The notes below the pieces were generated by a model. That model was not told the DNA's origin and made no database searches. It saw only the letters and a program-made list of their open reading frames with translations. The position numbers and the translations under genes were made by a program. DNA of 15,526 nucleotides, from assembly GCA_045654685.1 (NCBI GenBank), contig JAZONV010000087.1, forward strand, positions 1 to 15,526, written 5' to 3'. The first letter of the stretch is position 1. Every line of letters begins with the position of its first letter. Shown here in pieces: positions 1-7,256 of the stretch. This stretch comes from RGIG1828 sp045654685. GTDB taxonomy: Bacteria > Bacillota > Clostridia > UMGS1810.

Positions 1-138
1 TTCGTCAGACCGAGGTTTTGCCTCCGACTTCCTTCAGACTCCGCCTCACGACGGACGCCCTTGCCTTCAGCTAACAGTTCCTACTGCCAAGCCTGTAGCG
101 GACTTTCACCGCCAAGTTATTACGCATGCCGAGCGCAC
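1..138 (-). mobile_element. Group II intron, 5' end (class C-like), cut by the window edge
   Basis: Read on the minus strand from base 138 toward base 1, the sequence opens with GTGCGCTCGGCATGCG, matching the GUGYG start of bacterial group II introns. It continues with blocks typical of domain I of class C introns as I remember the Oceanobacillus iheyensis type: GGTGAAAGTCCGC, AACTGTTAGC, AAGGGCGTCCGT, GTCTGAAGGAAG and CTCGGTCTGACGAA. Only the first 138 bases are present. The rest of domain I, any reverse transcriptase gene and domains V/VI would lie beyond the left edge. The 5' exon is the arm of a terminator hairpin, the usual target of class C introns. The intron call is strong; the subclass is from recalled similarity and site preference. 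Confidence 0.85.
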
Positions 139-142
139 ATCC

Positions 143-193
143 AAAACAGGCAGTCTCTCTGATTGTGAAATCTGAAGAGACTGCCTGTTTTTT
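143..193. terminator. Bidirectional Rho-independent terminator
   Basis: A perfect 12-bp stem is formed by CAGGCAGTCTCT (147-158) and AGAGACTGCCTG (176-187) around a 17-base loop. It is extended by A143-146 pairing with T188-191. On the plus strand it is followed by six T; on the minus strand by TTTT and then GGAT, after which the group II intron begins. On the minus strand it lies about 200 bases past the SDR gene and is the likely end of that operon. Confidence 0.8.
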
Positions 194-244
194 CATTACT
201 TTTGTTATATAAAGACCGTATAAGCCGGATGACAATGCTTTTTG

Positions 245-393
245 TCGATATGCAATTCTACAAAAAACAGATATGGCATAAATCTCGTTGCCCAAAGGCA
301 ACATATCGAACCATCAATCATATCGAGTGTTTCAGCACATATCGAAAATTTCCTGAGAGATTTATATCGATGCGACTTACAGTCGCAATATAA
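245..393. repeat. Modular ATATCGA/hairpin intergenic repeat
   Basis: The 7-base word ATATCGA occurs at 303-309, 320-326, 339-345 and 364-370, and once inverted (TCGATAT) at 245-251. Short, unrelated dyads lie around and between the copies: GTTGCC-CAAA-GGCAAC at 287-302, GTG-loop-CAC near 327-338, and a 7-bp stem TGCGACT-TAC-AGTCGCA at 371-387. It has the same logic (constant connector, variable mini-hairpin) as the two larger repeats further right, but a different connector. It fills the gap between the SDR stop codon and the terminator. No convincing gene is seen in 190-393. Confidence 0.55.
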
Positions 394-1143
394 TTATCTC
401 CATCCGGGACCAAGTGTTCTTCCGCCGTCAACAACAAAGTTCTGTCCGGTGATATAGTCCTGTGATGCTAAAAACAGAACAGTATCGGAAATGTCTTTCG
501 GTTTTCCTCCCCTTCCGTTTTTTCCAAGGAAAGTCATATGTTCAAACTTGTATCCGTCACGTTCTATGGCACCGGGGGATACACAGTTTACACAAATGTT
601 ATATTCTCCCACTTCCATAGCAAGTGCCTTCGTCATTCCTATTACTGCCGCTTTTGATGCCGCATAGTCAACTCTGTCATAGAGACCGACAAGAGCTGCA
701 ATAGAGGACATATTTATAATTTTGCCGCATTCTTTTTTTATCATATAGGGCAAAACTGCCTGAATACAATGCATTGTACCTTTCAGATTTGTGTCTATAA
801 CAAAATCAAGTGTTTCAGGTTCGGCATCCTGAAAACGTGTGAGTTTGCCTATAAGTGCGGCACTTCCTCCTGCATTATTCACAAGAATATCTATGCCGCC
901 AAAAAGTTTTTCTGCTTCTTTTACATAACTGAATATTTTTTCTCGGTCACGAACATCGCAGACAGCCGCCATAGCGCCCACACCTTTTGCCTGAATTTCA
1001 GCAACTGTGTTTTTTGCATTTTCTTCATTATAATCACAAACAACTATATTTGCACCCTCATTTGCAAAACTAAGGGCAATTTCTTTACCTATATTCTTAC
1101 CTGCTCCGGTAATCATAACGGTTTTACCTTTAAATCCGTACAT
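394..1143 (-). CDS. SDR family NAD(P)-dependent oxidoreductase (FabG-like)
   Basis: Classical short-chain dehydrogenase/reductase of 249 aa, with a single Rossmann domain, predicted cytosolic. Visible motifs, numbered from the chosen start: the cofactor-binding glycine motif TGAGKNIG near residue 10, NNAG near 90, the catalytic serine in NMSS, the YxxxK pair in YAASK, and the PG turn in VSPGAI. The C-terminal GQNFVVDGGR segment is typical of FabG/sugar-alcohol dehydrogenases. The reading frame is open to an ATG at 1179. I chose 1143 because GTGAGG sits just upstream and because the upstream start would overlap the preceding gene. The preceding gene's TGA (1154-1156) is part of this ribosome binding site, so translation is probably coupled. 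Substrate is unknown; the DHQase-like neighbour suggests a cyclic polyol or keto-acid substrate, which is inference only. Confidence 0.92.
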   Translation of the reverse strand: MYGFKGKTVMITGAGKNIGKEIALSFANEGANIVVCDYNEENAKNTVAEIQAKGVGAMAAVCDVRDREKIFSYVKEAEKLFGGIDILVNNAGGSAALIGKLTRFQDAEPETLDFVIDTNLKGTMHCIQAVLPYMIKKECGKIINMSSIAALVGLYDRVDYAASKAAVIGMTKALAMEVGEYNICVNCVSPGAIERDGYKFEHMTFLGKNGRGGKPKDISDTVLFLASQDYITGQNFVVDGGRTLGPGWR

Positions 1144-1153
1144 AATTTCAACC

Positions 1154-1972
1154 TCACAAAATCTTTTTAACATTATCAACTATTGCTTTTGAAGTTTTCA
1201 GGTCAAGTTGTTCAAGCAAACTGCTTTCTTTAAAGCGGTCTACGGTGAAAATCATATGGCTTCCGAGCATCGGATTGATTATTCTGGAAAGCACTCCCGC
1301 TTTTCCGCCTGCGTGATATGATACAGGTGTTTCAACATTCTTTTTAAGCATAAGCATTGCTTTGAAACTTTCTGCCAGATCATCATCATTTTCCGCTATG
1401 GTTACAATTTTTATTATATCAGGATTTCTTTTTTCAAGGAACAATGCAAGTTCTGTGACCTGTTCTGCCTTCATTGGGATTCCGGGATGGCAGGAAAGAA
1501 GAACTTCACATCCTTCAGAGTGAACTTTTTCAATCAGGTCGCATTGTTTTGAGATGATAGTTTCATCTGTTACAATTTCCTTGGGATTGCCTTTTGTGAA
1601 AGAGAATTTGTCCTCACCGCAAAATCCTTCCTTTGACGGACTGTGAAAAGTGTATCCCTGCATATCTATTCCTGCCGCGCCCAAAGATGCGGCACGAAGA
1701 AAAAGTTCCACTCGTTCCTCTTCCGTGAAACCTGCATAATCAAAATTATATTTCTGATTATAATTGAGTGCAAGTATTGGAAGCGGTGATGATGAAAAAA
1801 TCTGTTTCAGGCTTTCATCATCAGTATTTTCAAGACATGACATATGCAAATCTATCATACCTGCGCCGTCATACATACAATTTTTTATTTCAGCAAGTAC
1901 ACCTTGTACTGTTTTTTCTTTTACAACACCGGCTATAACAGGTGCCGGTAATCCGGATAATTTTTTTGTCAT
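1154..1972 (-). CDS. Divergent type I 3-dehydroquinate dehydratase-like protein
   Basis: A 272-aa (beta/alpha)8 class I aldolase-type protein resembling type I DHQ dehydratase. The Schiff-base lysine is K188 (IIKIV), the catalytic histidine H162 (SCHPG), and GVLSRI carries R230. S251-x3-Q255 matches the substrate loop. Spacing between these residues agrees with the family. The N-terminal substrate-binding residues do not: the usual ELR motif is IDLHM (D41, H43), and the arginine of the next strand is replaced in LALNYNQ. It may therefore have shifted substrate. The start is supported by GTAGGAGGG 7 bases upstream. It is the first gene of a two-gene unit with the SDR and has its own promoter (1992-2020). 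No other aro gene is nearby, so a house-keeping shikimate role is not supported by context. Family membership is fairly sure; activity is not. Confidence 0.75.
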   Translation of the reverse strand: MTKKLSGLPAPVIAGVVKEKTVQGVLAEIKNCMYDGAGMIDLHMSCLENTDDESLKQIFSSSPLPILALNYNQKYNFDYAGFTEEERVELFLRAASLGAAGIDMQGYTFHSPSKEGFCGEDKFSFTKGNPKEIVTDETIISKQCDLIEKVHSEGCEVLLSCHPGIPMKAEQVTELALFLEKRNPDIIKIVTIAENDDDLAESFKAMLMLKKNVETPVSYHAGGKAGVLSRIINPMLGSHMIFTVDRFKESSLLEQLDLKTSKAIVDNVKKIL

Positions 1973-1991
1973 AATAATCCCTCCTACGGTT

Positions 1992-2020
1992 ATTATAAAA
2001 TTTATCCCTTAATAAGTAAA
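1992..2020 (-). promoter_or_regulatory. Promoter of the DHQase-like/SDR unit
   Basis: On the minus strand, a TTTACT -35 (2015-2020) and a perfect TATAAT -10 (1992-1997) are separated by 17 bases, about 20 bases before the start codon. The -35 overlaps the distal end of the long dyad at 2018-2055. Confidence 0.6.
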
Positions 2021-2055
2021 TATCACATTTGATATTTTTATCAAATGTGATATTT
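2018..2055. promoter_or_regulatory. 17-bp perfect AT-rich inverted repeat (operator or terminator)
   Basis: Arms at 2018-2034 and 2039-2055 are perfect complements around a TTTT loop; each arm contains ATATCACATTTGATA. The repeat starts 10 bases past the aminotransferase stop and overlaps the -35 of the next promoter. A run of T follows it only on the plus strand, opposite to transcription here, so a simple terminator for the minus-strand operon fits poorly. An operator or a 3'-end stabilising hairpin are alternatives. Confidence 0.5.
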
Positions 2056-2065
2056 TTTTGTTATA

Positions 2066-3253
2066 TTATTTATATTCCTCTGCCAACTTTTTGAAAGAGG
2101 GCAATGATTTTTCAATCATTTCTGTTGATACGCAATATGAAATTCTGATATATCCGGGATATCCGAAACTGTCACCGGGTACGAGAAGAAGTTCATATTT
2201 TTTTGCTTTTTCGCAAAATGCTCTTGAATCCTCTTCCATTGCTTTAACAAAAAGATAGAAAGCGCCGTCGGGCTGTACCACTCTGTAGCCGTATTCGGAA
2301 AGTGCATCACAGAGAATGTCTCTGTTTTTCTTATAGATTGAAATGTCCGATGTTTTGCCGATACATTTCGGAACAATTTTCTGGAAAAGGCTTGGTGCAC
2401 ACACAAAGCCTAACGCCCTTCCTGCTCCGCATACTGCAAAGTACACATCCTGCCAGTTGTTGACAGAATCGGGAACAAGGACATATCCTATTCTTTCACC
2501 GGGAAGTGAAAGGGATTTGCTGAAAGAATAGCCAACGATGGTATTTCCGTAATATTTAGGAATAAAAGGAACTACTGTTTCATCCGAATATACAAGTTCA
2601 CGATAGGGTTCATCCGCTATTATATATATATCTTTTCCAAATTTTTTCTGGGCATCTTCCAAAACTAAAGCAAGTTCCTTGATTGTTTCTTCAGAGAAAA
2701 CTGCGCCCGATGGATTGTTGGGTGAGTTAATTATGATTGCTTTTGTTTTTTCACATATTGCAGATTTTAGTGCATCAAAGTCAATCTGAAAATCTTCTTC
2801 TCTGCATTTAACAATCACGCTTTTCATTCCTGCCTGTTCAATGAACACGGAATATTCAGGGAAGAAAGGTGCAAGGACAATTACTTCTTCTCCCTCTTCG
2901 CTTATGGCACAAAGAGAAATTGTGAGAGATGCCGCAGCACCTACTGTCATATAGAAATTGTCGCCTGTGTAGTTTGTGCCGAATGTCTTATTGATATAAT
3001 CTGCGCAGCTTTTTCTGACATCCGGTGCACCTTGTGCAGAAGTATATCCGTGAAGAACAACGGGATCGGTGTTTTCAACAAGATCAGCAAGGGCTTCTTT
3101 CACACATTCAGGTGCAGGAACGCTTGGGTTTCCAAGGCTGAAATCAAAAACGTTTTCTGCTCCGATTTCCGCCTTTCTTTTGAGTCCATATTCAAAAAGT
3201 TCACGAATTTCGCTTCGCTGACTTCCGAGTTTATACATTTTCTGTGATACCAT
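2066..3253 (-). CDS. PLP-dependent class I/II aminotransferase
   Basis: A 395-aa fold-type I aminotransferase of the AspC/AraT group, full length and cytosolic. Visible residues: N180 in NSPNNPSG, D214 and Y217 in ADEPYREL, the PLP-binding lysine K246 in SFSKSLSLPGERIGY, and the carboxylate-binding R370 in YIRISYC. It uses pyridoxal phosphate to move an amino group between an amino acid and a 2-oxo acid; the specificity cannot be read. GACGGAGGT precedes the ATG, and only about 18 bases separate it from the pheT stop. It is thus the third gene of the T-box-controlled pheS-pheT operon, which makes an aromatic amino acid a reasonable but unproven substrate. Confidence 0.92.
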   Translation of the reverse strand: MVSQKMYKLGSQRSEIRELFEYGLKRKAEIGAENVFDFSLGNPSVPAPECVKEALADLVENTDPVVLHGYTSAQGAPDVRKSCADYINKTFGTNYTGDNFYMTVGAAASLTISLCAISEEGEEVIVLAPFFPEYSVFIEQAGMKSVIVKCREEDFQIDFDALKSAICEKTKAIIINSPNNPSGAVFSEETIKELALVLEDAQKKFGKDIYIIADEPYRELVYSDETVVPFIPKYYGNTIVGYSFSKSLSLPGERIGYVLVPDSVNNWQDVYFAVCGAGRALGFVCAPSLFQKIVPKCIGKTSDISIYKKNRDILCDALSEYGYRVVQPDGAFYLFVKAMEEDSRAFCEKAKKYELLLVPGDSFGYPGYIRISYCVSTEMIEKSLPSFKKLAEEYK

Positions 3254-3271
3254 TTTTACCTCCGTCTGCCA

Positions 3272-5644
3272 TTACTGGGGCAATCCGTTTTTGAGTTTGA
3301 TTGAATTTTCTTCAAGCTGTGCAACAATGCCATCCACAACGGAAAGAACTTCTTCTTTTGTGAGAGTTCTTTCGGGATGTGCAAATATGAGACGAACTGT
3401 GATTGATTTGCCGCTGTCATCTGCATATACATCTGTTACGCTCACATTTTTGATAAGTTCACATTTTGCATTTTCAATAGCCTGTGAAATGGGAGCAAAA
3501 GTTTCTGATACAAATGAAAGGTCAATTTCAATTTCAGGGAACTTTGAAGGTTCACTATAGGAAATTCCCGCATTTTTGATTTTTGCAAATTCTTCAATGT
3601 CGATTTCTGCAAAAACAATGTTTGCTTTTTTATCAATGTTTTTGGATATAACGGAATTTGCAATGCCGATTTCGCCGAGAACTTTTCCGTCACAGATGAT
3701 TTTGTTGAGGTTTTTGGGATGTTGCCATGAATGTGAGGCTTCCATTTTTTCAAATTTCAGACTTTCGTGCTTGATATCATCTGCTATAACTGCCAAAATG
3801 TCACGAAGTTCAAAATACAAATCTGACATTTCCTTTGTTTTTGAATAGAGTGTGATTGCAAGTTTTTTGCGTTCATCACAAAGGCCGTCATTTTTGAAAC
3901 CTTCAACCACTCTTCCGATTTCAAAGACTTTGAAATCTGTGTCATATCCAACATTATATTTAACCTGGCAAAGCTGAGTGGGAATAATGGATTTTCTGAT
4001 TGTTTTTATGTTGGGGTTTGTGGCATTTATGAGTTCAACGTTCTTTTCAATTTCCATTCCGAGAGATTTATATTCATCATAATATGCCCATACATAGGAA
4101 TGAAGTTCGTGCATTGAATAGCGTTTAACCAAAATATCTTTGATTCTGTCTTCATCGCTCTTTTCAACTTCCGCTCTCACGGGATATACGGGAACTACTG
4201 CTGTGTTGACATCAAAATTGTCATAGCCATATATTCTTGTGATTTCTTCGATGATATCTGCTTTTATTGTAACATCCTTTGTTGCACGCCATGAGGGAAC
4301 ATCTACAGAGAAGTTGTCACCGTCATTTTCAACACCGAATCCGAGAGATTTGAGAGTTTTTATAATCTGTTCATTTGAAATTTCAATTCCTGTATATTTA
4401 TCAACAAATGCTTTTGTGAAGTCAAGTTTAACTTTGTCATAACTAAATGCAGACTCATCTGTGAGAGCAGAAATGATTTCGGCACCTGAATCTATTTCTT
4501 TTAAAAGTTTTACAAAACGTGCAACTGCAACAGTTGTCATTTCGGGATCAAGGCTTTTTTCATAACGCATTGATGCATCTGTTCTGTGAGAAAGTCTTAC
4601 TGTTGATTTACGGATTGATGATGCATCAAAAGTTGCAGACTCAAGTGTGAGACTTGTGGTGTCGTCAACAATTTCAGAATCAAGACCACCCATAATACCT
4701 GCAATTGCAACAGGTGTGTTGTCATTGCAAATCATGAGAGTGTTTTCGTCAATTTCTCTCTCCACTCCGTCAAGAGTTTTGAAAGTGAAAGGCTTATCAA
4801 AACGTTTGATTCTGATTTTTTCAACCTTTCTTGAATCAAATGCGTGCATTGGCTGACCCATTTCAAGCATGAGATAGTTTGTGAGGTCCGCAAGGAAGTT
4901 GAGTGCTCTCATTCCGCAATAGAAAAGACGGATTCTCATATTGACGGGGCTTTTGTGTGTTGTGATGTTGCCAAAACGCAGGCATGAATATCTCTGACAA
5001 AGGGGATCTTCGATTTTCAGGTCAACTTTTGGAAGAGTTTCATATACTGAAAGGTCTGCCTGGGGAATTGGTTTTAATTCTCTACCTGAAATTGCGGCAA
5101 ATTCTCTTGCAATACCATAGTGTCCCCAAAGGTCAGGGCGGTTTGTGAGAGATTTGTTGTCAACTTCAAAAATTATATCGTCTATTTCATAAACTTCTTT
5201 AAGGTCTGTTCCGCAAGGAATATCGTCTGTGATATCCATAATACCTTCGTGACTGTCACTGATGCCGATTTCCTTTTCGGAACAACACATTCCGTTTGAA
5301 GTGTAGCCTGCAAGTTTTCTTGGTGTGATTTCAATTTCGCCAATTTTTGCACCGACTTTTGCAAATGCAGTTTTCATACCAACTCTGACATTTGGTGCAC
5401 CGCAAACAACGTCTGTGAGAGCGCCGTCACCTGCATCAACTTTCAGAAGATGAAGTTTCTTTGATTCGGGATGGTCTTCAACGGATTTGATTTCAGCAAC
5501 AACAATGCCTGAAATGTCACTGCCTTTAAAGAATATTTCGTTTTCAACCTCTGCTGTTGAAAGTGAAAATTTATTGATTAATTCCAACTTGTCAAGACCG
5601 GAAAGGTCAACAAAATCTGAAATCCAGTTCATTGATAAAAACAT
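3272..5644 (-). CDS. pheT: Phenylalanine--tRNA ligase beta subunit
   Basis: The 790-aa beta subunit of the heterotetrameric phenylalanyl-tRNA synthetase, which attaches phenylalanine to tRNA(Phe) in the cytosol. It has the full bacterial domain order: an N-terminal coiled start (MNWISDFVDLSG), an EMAP-type tRNA-binding domain at about 41-150 with CGAPN at 81-85, a B3/B4 editing domain with the DLTNYLMLEMGQPMHAFD block around 255-272, a B5 domain, a catalytic-like core and a C-terminal FDX-ACB domain that binds the anticodon. Its length is normal. The start at 5644 has AAAGGAGCG about 8 bases upstream; an inner ATG at residue 5 is less well placed. It begins 21 bases after pheS stops. Confidence 0.97.
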   Translation of the reverse strand: MFLSMNWISDFVDLSGLDKLELINKFSLSTAEVENEIFFKGSDISGIVVAEIKSVEDHPESKKLHLLKVDAGDGALTDVVCGAPNVRVGMKTAFAKVGAKIGEIEITPRKLAGYTSNGMCCSEKEIGISDSHEGIMDITDDIPCGTDLKEVYEIDDIIFEVDNKSLTNRPDLWGHYGIAREFAAISGRELKPIPQADLSVYETLPKVDLKIEDPLCQRYSCLRFGNITTHKSPVNMRIRLFYCGMRALNFLADLTNYLMLEMGQPMHAFDSRKVEKIRIKRFDKPFTFKTLDGVEREIDENTLMICNDNTPVAIAGIMGGLDSEIVDDTTSLTLESATFDASSIRKSTVRLSHRTDASMRYEKSLDPEMTTVAVARFVKLLKEIDSGAEIISALTDESAFSYDKVKLDFTKAFVDKYTGIEISNEQIIKTLKSLGFGVENDGDNFSVDVPSWRATKDVTIKADIIEEITRIYGYDNFDVNTAVVPVYPVRAEVEKSDEDRIKDILVKRYSMHELHSYVWAYYDEYKSLGMEIEKNVELINATNPNIKTIRKSIIPTQLCQVKYNVGYDTDFKVFEIGRVVEGFKNDGLCDERKKLAITLYSKTKEMSDLYFELRDILAVIADDIKHESLKFEKMEASHSWQHPKNLNKIICDGKVLGEIGIANSVISKNIDKKANIVFAEIDIEEFAKIKNAGISYSEPSKFPEIEIDLSFVSETFAPISQAIENAKCELIKNVSVTDVYADDSGKSITVRLIFAHPERTLTKEEVLSVVDGIVAQLEENSIKLKNGLPQ

Positions 5645-5665
5645 ATTAAATTCGCTCCTTTCCTC

Positions 5666-6718
5666 TTACTTATCGTCTGTAAACTGATCGAGACTCTTTA
5701 GGCTGCCGCTATTTAAATCTCTGATATCTTTTACGCCATATTTCATCATTGCAAGTCTTGTGAGACCAAGACCAAAAGCAAAACCTGTGTATTCTTCGGG
5801 ATCAATTCCTCCCTCTTCCAAAACTCTTGGGTGAATCATACCGCAGGGGCAAAGTTCCAGCCATCCGCTATGCTTCCAGGAAGGGCAACCTTCTCCGCCA
5901 CAAATGAGACAACTTATGTCAAGTTCAAATCCGGGTTCCACAAAGGGGAAGAATCCCGGGCGAAGTCTTACTTTGATATCTTTCTGGAAAACTTCTGAAA
6001 GCATGGTTTTCATAAAGAAAATAAGGTTTGAAATGGAGATGTTTTTATCCACCATAACACCTTCCATCTGGAAGAATGTGTTTTCGTGGCAGGCATCTGT
6101 TGCTTCATTACGGAAACATCTTCCGGGGAATATTGCCTTTATTGCTTTGCCCTCATTTACAAGAGCATCTTTATATTTTTTGTAGATAGCATTTTGTGCC
6201 GCAGATGTCTGAGATTTTAAAAGCTGACCGTTTTCAAGATAGTATGTATCCTGCATATCTCTTGCGGGATGATTTTTGGGAATGTTTAAGGATTCAAAAC
6301 ATTCGTAGTCTGTCACAATTTCGCTATAATCTTCAACGGCAAAGCCCATTGATTTGAAAATTTCTTCGCATTGACGCTGAACAAGAGTTATCGGATGATA
6401 TGAACCTCTTTTAAGATCTGCAGGCATTGAAATGTCAAACTCGGGCATGAGACTGTTTTCAAGTTCAATTTGTTTTCTTTCAAGTTCTTCTCTTTTTTCG
6501 GAAATTGCATCATTAACTTCGTTTTTGAGAACATTTACCTCCTGACCAAAGGTTTTCTTCTCTTCATTTGAAAGAGATTTCATTTCCTTTAAAAGTTCGG
6601 TTACATAGCCTTTTTTACCGGTATATTCTACTCTGATTTTCTCTAAATCTTCCATTTTTTCGATTTTTGAAAGAGCATCGAGAAAGGCTTGTTTTACTTC
6701 CTGGGTTTTTGCTGACAT
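5666..6718 (-). CDS. pheS: Phenylalanine--tRNA ligase alpha subunit
   Basis: The 350-aa catalytic subunit, a class II synthetase. An N-terminal coiled coil (about 1-90) precedes the catalytic core. Motif 2 is seen in GRCFRNEATDACHENTFFQ and motif 3 in GFAFGLGLTRLAMMKYG. Between FVEPGFELDIS and CGMIHP lies a cysteine-rich insertion, CLICGGEGCPSWKHSGWLEL followed by CPC. It is longer than the plain GKNGKWLEV-type linker of E. coli PheS and may bind zinc; I recall similar insertions in PheS of several other phyla. AAGGAAG sits upstream of the ATG. It is the first gene of the operon, directly behind a T-box leader. Confidence 0.97.
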   Translation of the reverse strand: MSAKTQEVKQAFLDALSKIEKMEDLEKIRVEYTGKKGYVTELLKEMKSLSNEEKKTFGQEVNVLKNEVNDAISEKREELERKQIELENSLMPEFDISMPADLKRGSYHPITLVQRQCEEIFKSMGFAVEDYSEIVTDYECFESLNIPKNHPARDMQDTYYLENGQLLKSQTSAAQNAIYKKYKDALVNEGKAIKAIFPGRCFRNEATDACHENTFFQMEGVMVDKNISISNLIFFMKTMLSEVFQKDIKVRLRPGFFPFVEPGFELDISCLICGGEGCPSWKHSGWLELCPCGMIHPRVLEEGGIDPEEYTGFAFGLGLTRLAMMKYGVKDIRDLNSGSLKSLDQFTDDK

Positions 6719-6756
6719 AGCAATCTTCCTTTCTATATGAATTTATTTTTTTACAA

Positions 6757-7000
6757 TAAAAAAAGCTCCATCCACTAAAGGGACGAGCTAAACCCGCGGT
6801 ACCACCCATATTCGGAAAAATCCGCACTTATTCAGCCTTTTGGCGTGAGGCAAAACACCCGACTTATATCCTTTTCCAAGAACCTTCGTCAGATACTCCA
6901 ATGCTGAAATTCACAATTTATACTATCCGGGATGCTTACAGCCGGTGACATCCTTCTCTTTGAAATCATATAAATGCTACTTACACATCTTCACAGTACC
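6757..7000 (-). ncRNA. T-box leader (phenylalanine type) with terminator
   Basis: The conserved T-box sequence TGGGTGGTACCGCGG lies at 6808-6794 on the minus strand. It is followed by an intrinsic terminator stem (about 6764-6789) and seven T (6758-6764). Upstream, the stem I region shows an AGAGAA motif and a GGATG/CATCC hairpin. The 3' side carries GAATTTCAGC, in which TTC at 6908-6906, followed by A, fits a phenylalanine specifier. Uncharged tRNA(Phe) would pair with the specifier and the T-box bulge and favour the antiterminator, allowing transcription of pheS, pheT and the aminotransferase. The T-box call is certain; the exact specifier is inferred from position and from the downstream gene. 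Confidence 0.95.
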
Positions 7001-7005
7001 GCATT

Positions 7006-7034
7006 ATTATAGCAGAAATAAAGGAAAAAGTCAA
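7006..7034 (-). promoter_or_regulatory. Promoter of the T-box/pheST operon
   Basis: On the minus strand, TTGACT (7029-7034) and a perfect TATAAT (7006-7011) are 17 bases apart. Transcription would start near 6999, just before stem I of the T-box. Confidence 0.85.
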
Positions 7035-7070
7035 GGGCAAAAAGATGAAATACCTATTCAAAAAATATTT

Positions 7071-7119
7071 TTGTTTCCTATCTTGTTTCCTATCTTTCAG
7101 GAAAAAAATCAAGAAACAA
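7071..7119. repeat. 12-base tandem repeat with inverted half-site between divergent promoters
   Basis: TTGTTTCCTATC occurs twice in tandem (7071-7082 and 7083-7094), and the reverse-oriented word GAAACAA appears at 7113-7119. The set lies between the two divergent promoters and ends 13 bases before the plus-strand -35. It may be a regulator binding site, but this is inference. Confidence 0.35.
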
Positions 7120-7132
7120 AAACTTTGAGTGC

Positions 7133-7161
7133 TTGAAAACTATTTTCCTTTATGATAAAAT
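7133..7161 (+). promoter_or_regulatory. Promoter of the GH42-like gene
   Basis: A TTGAAA -35 (7133-7138) and a TAAAAT -10 (7156-7161) are separated by exactly 17 bases. The promoter is divergent from the T-box promoter and leaves a leader of about 90 bases before the coding start. Confidence 0.7.
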
Positions 7162-7256
7162 TAATCAACCTTGTAATATCTGATATTGAGGTGGTATGTA
7201 TGGCAAAGATGAAAAAATTAGTGTGAACAGAAAGTCAGGAAAACGGAGGTATATCA

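Noticed and set aside
71..304. A 77-codon minus-strand frame spanning the intron start
   Set aside because: It overlaps the structured intron RNA and the terminator stem and has no protein-like features.
394..1179. Upstream ATG at 1179 as the SDR start
   Set aside because: It adds 12 non-family residues, overlaps the preceding gene and lacks a ribosome binding site, whereas the ATG at 1143 has GTGAGG and gives the usual SDR N terminus.
2018..2055. Simple Rho-independent terminator of the pheS operon
   Set aside because: The stem is AT-only in large part and the T run is on the wrong side for minus-strand transcription, so I list it as a dyad of uncertain role.
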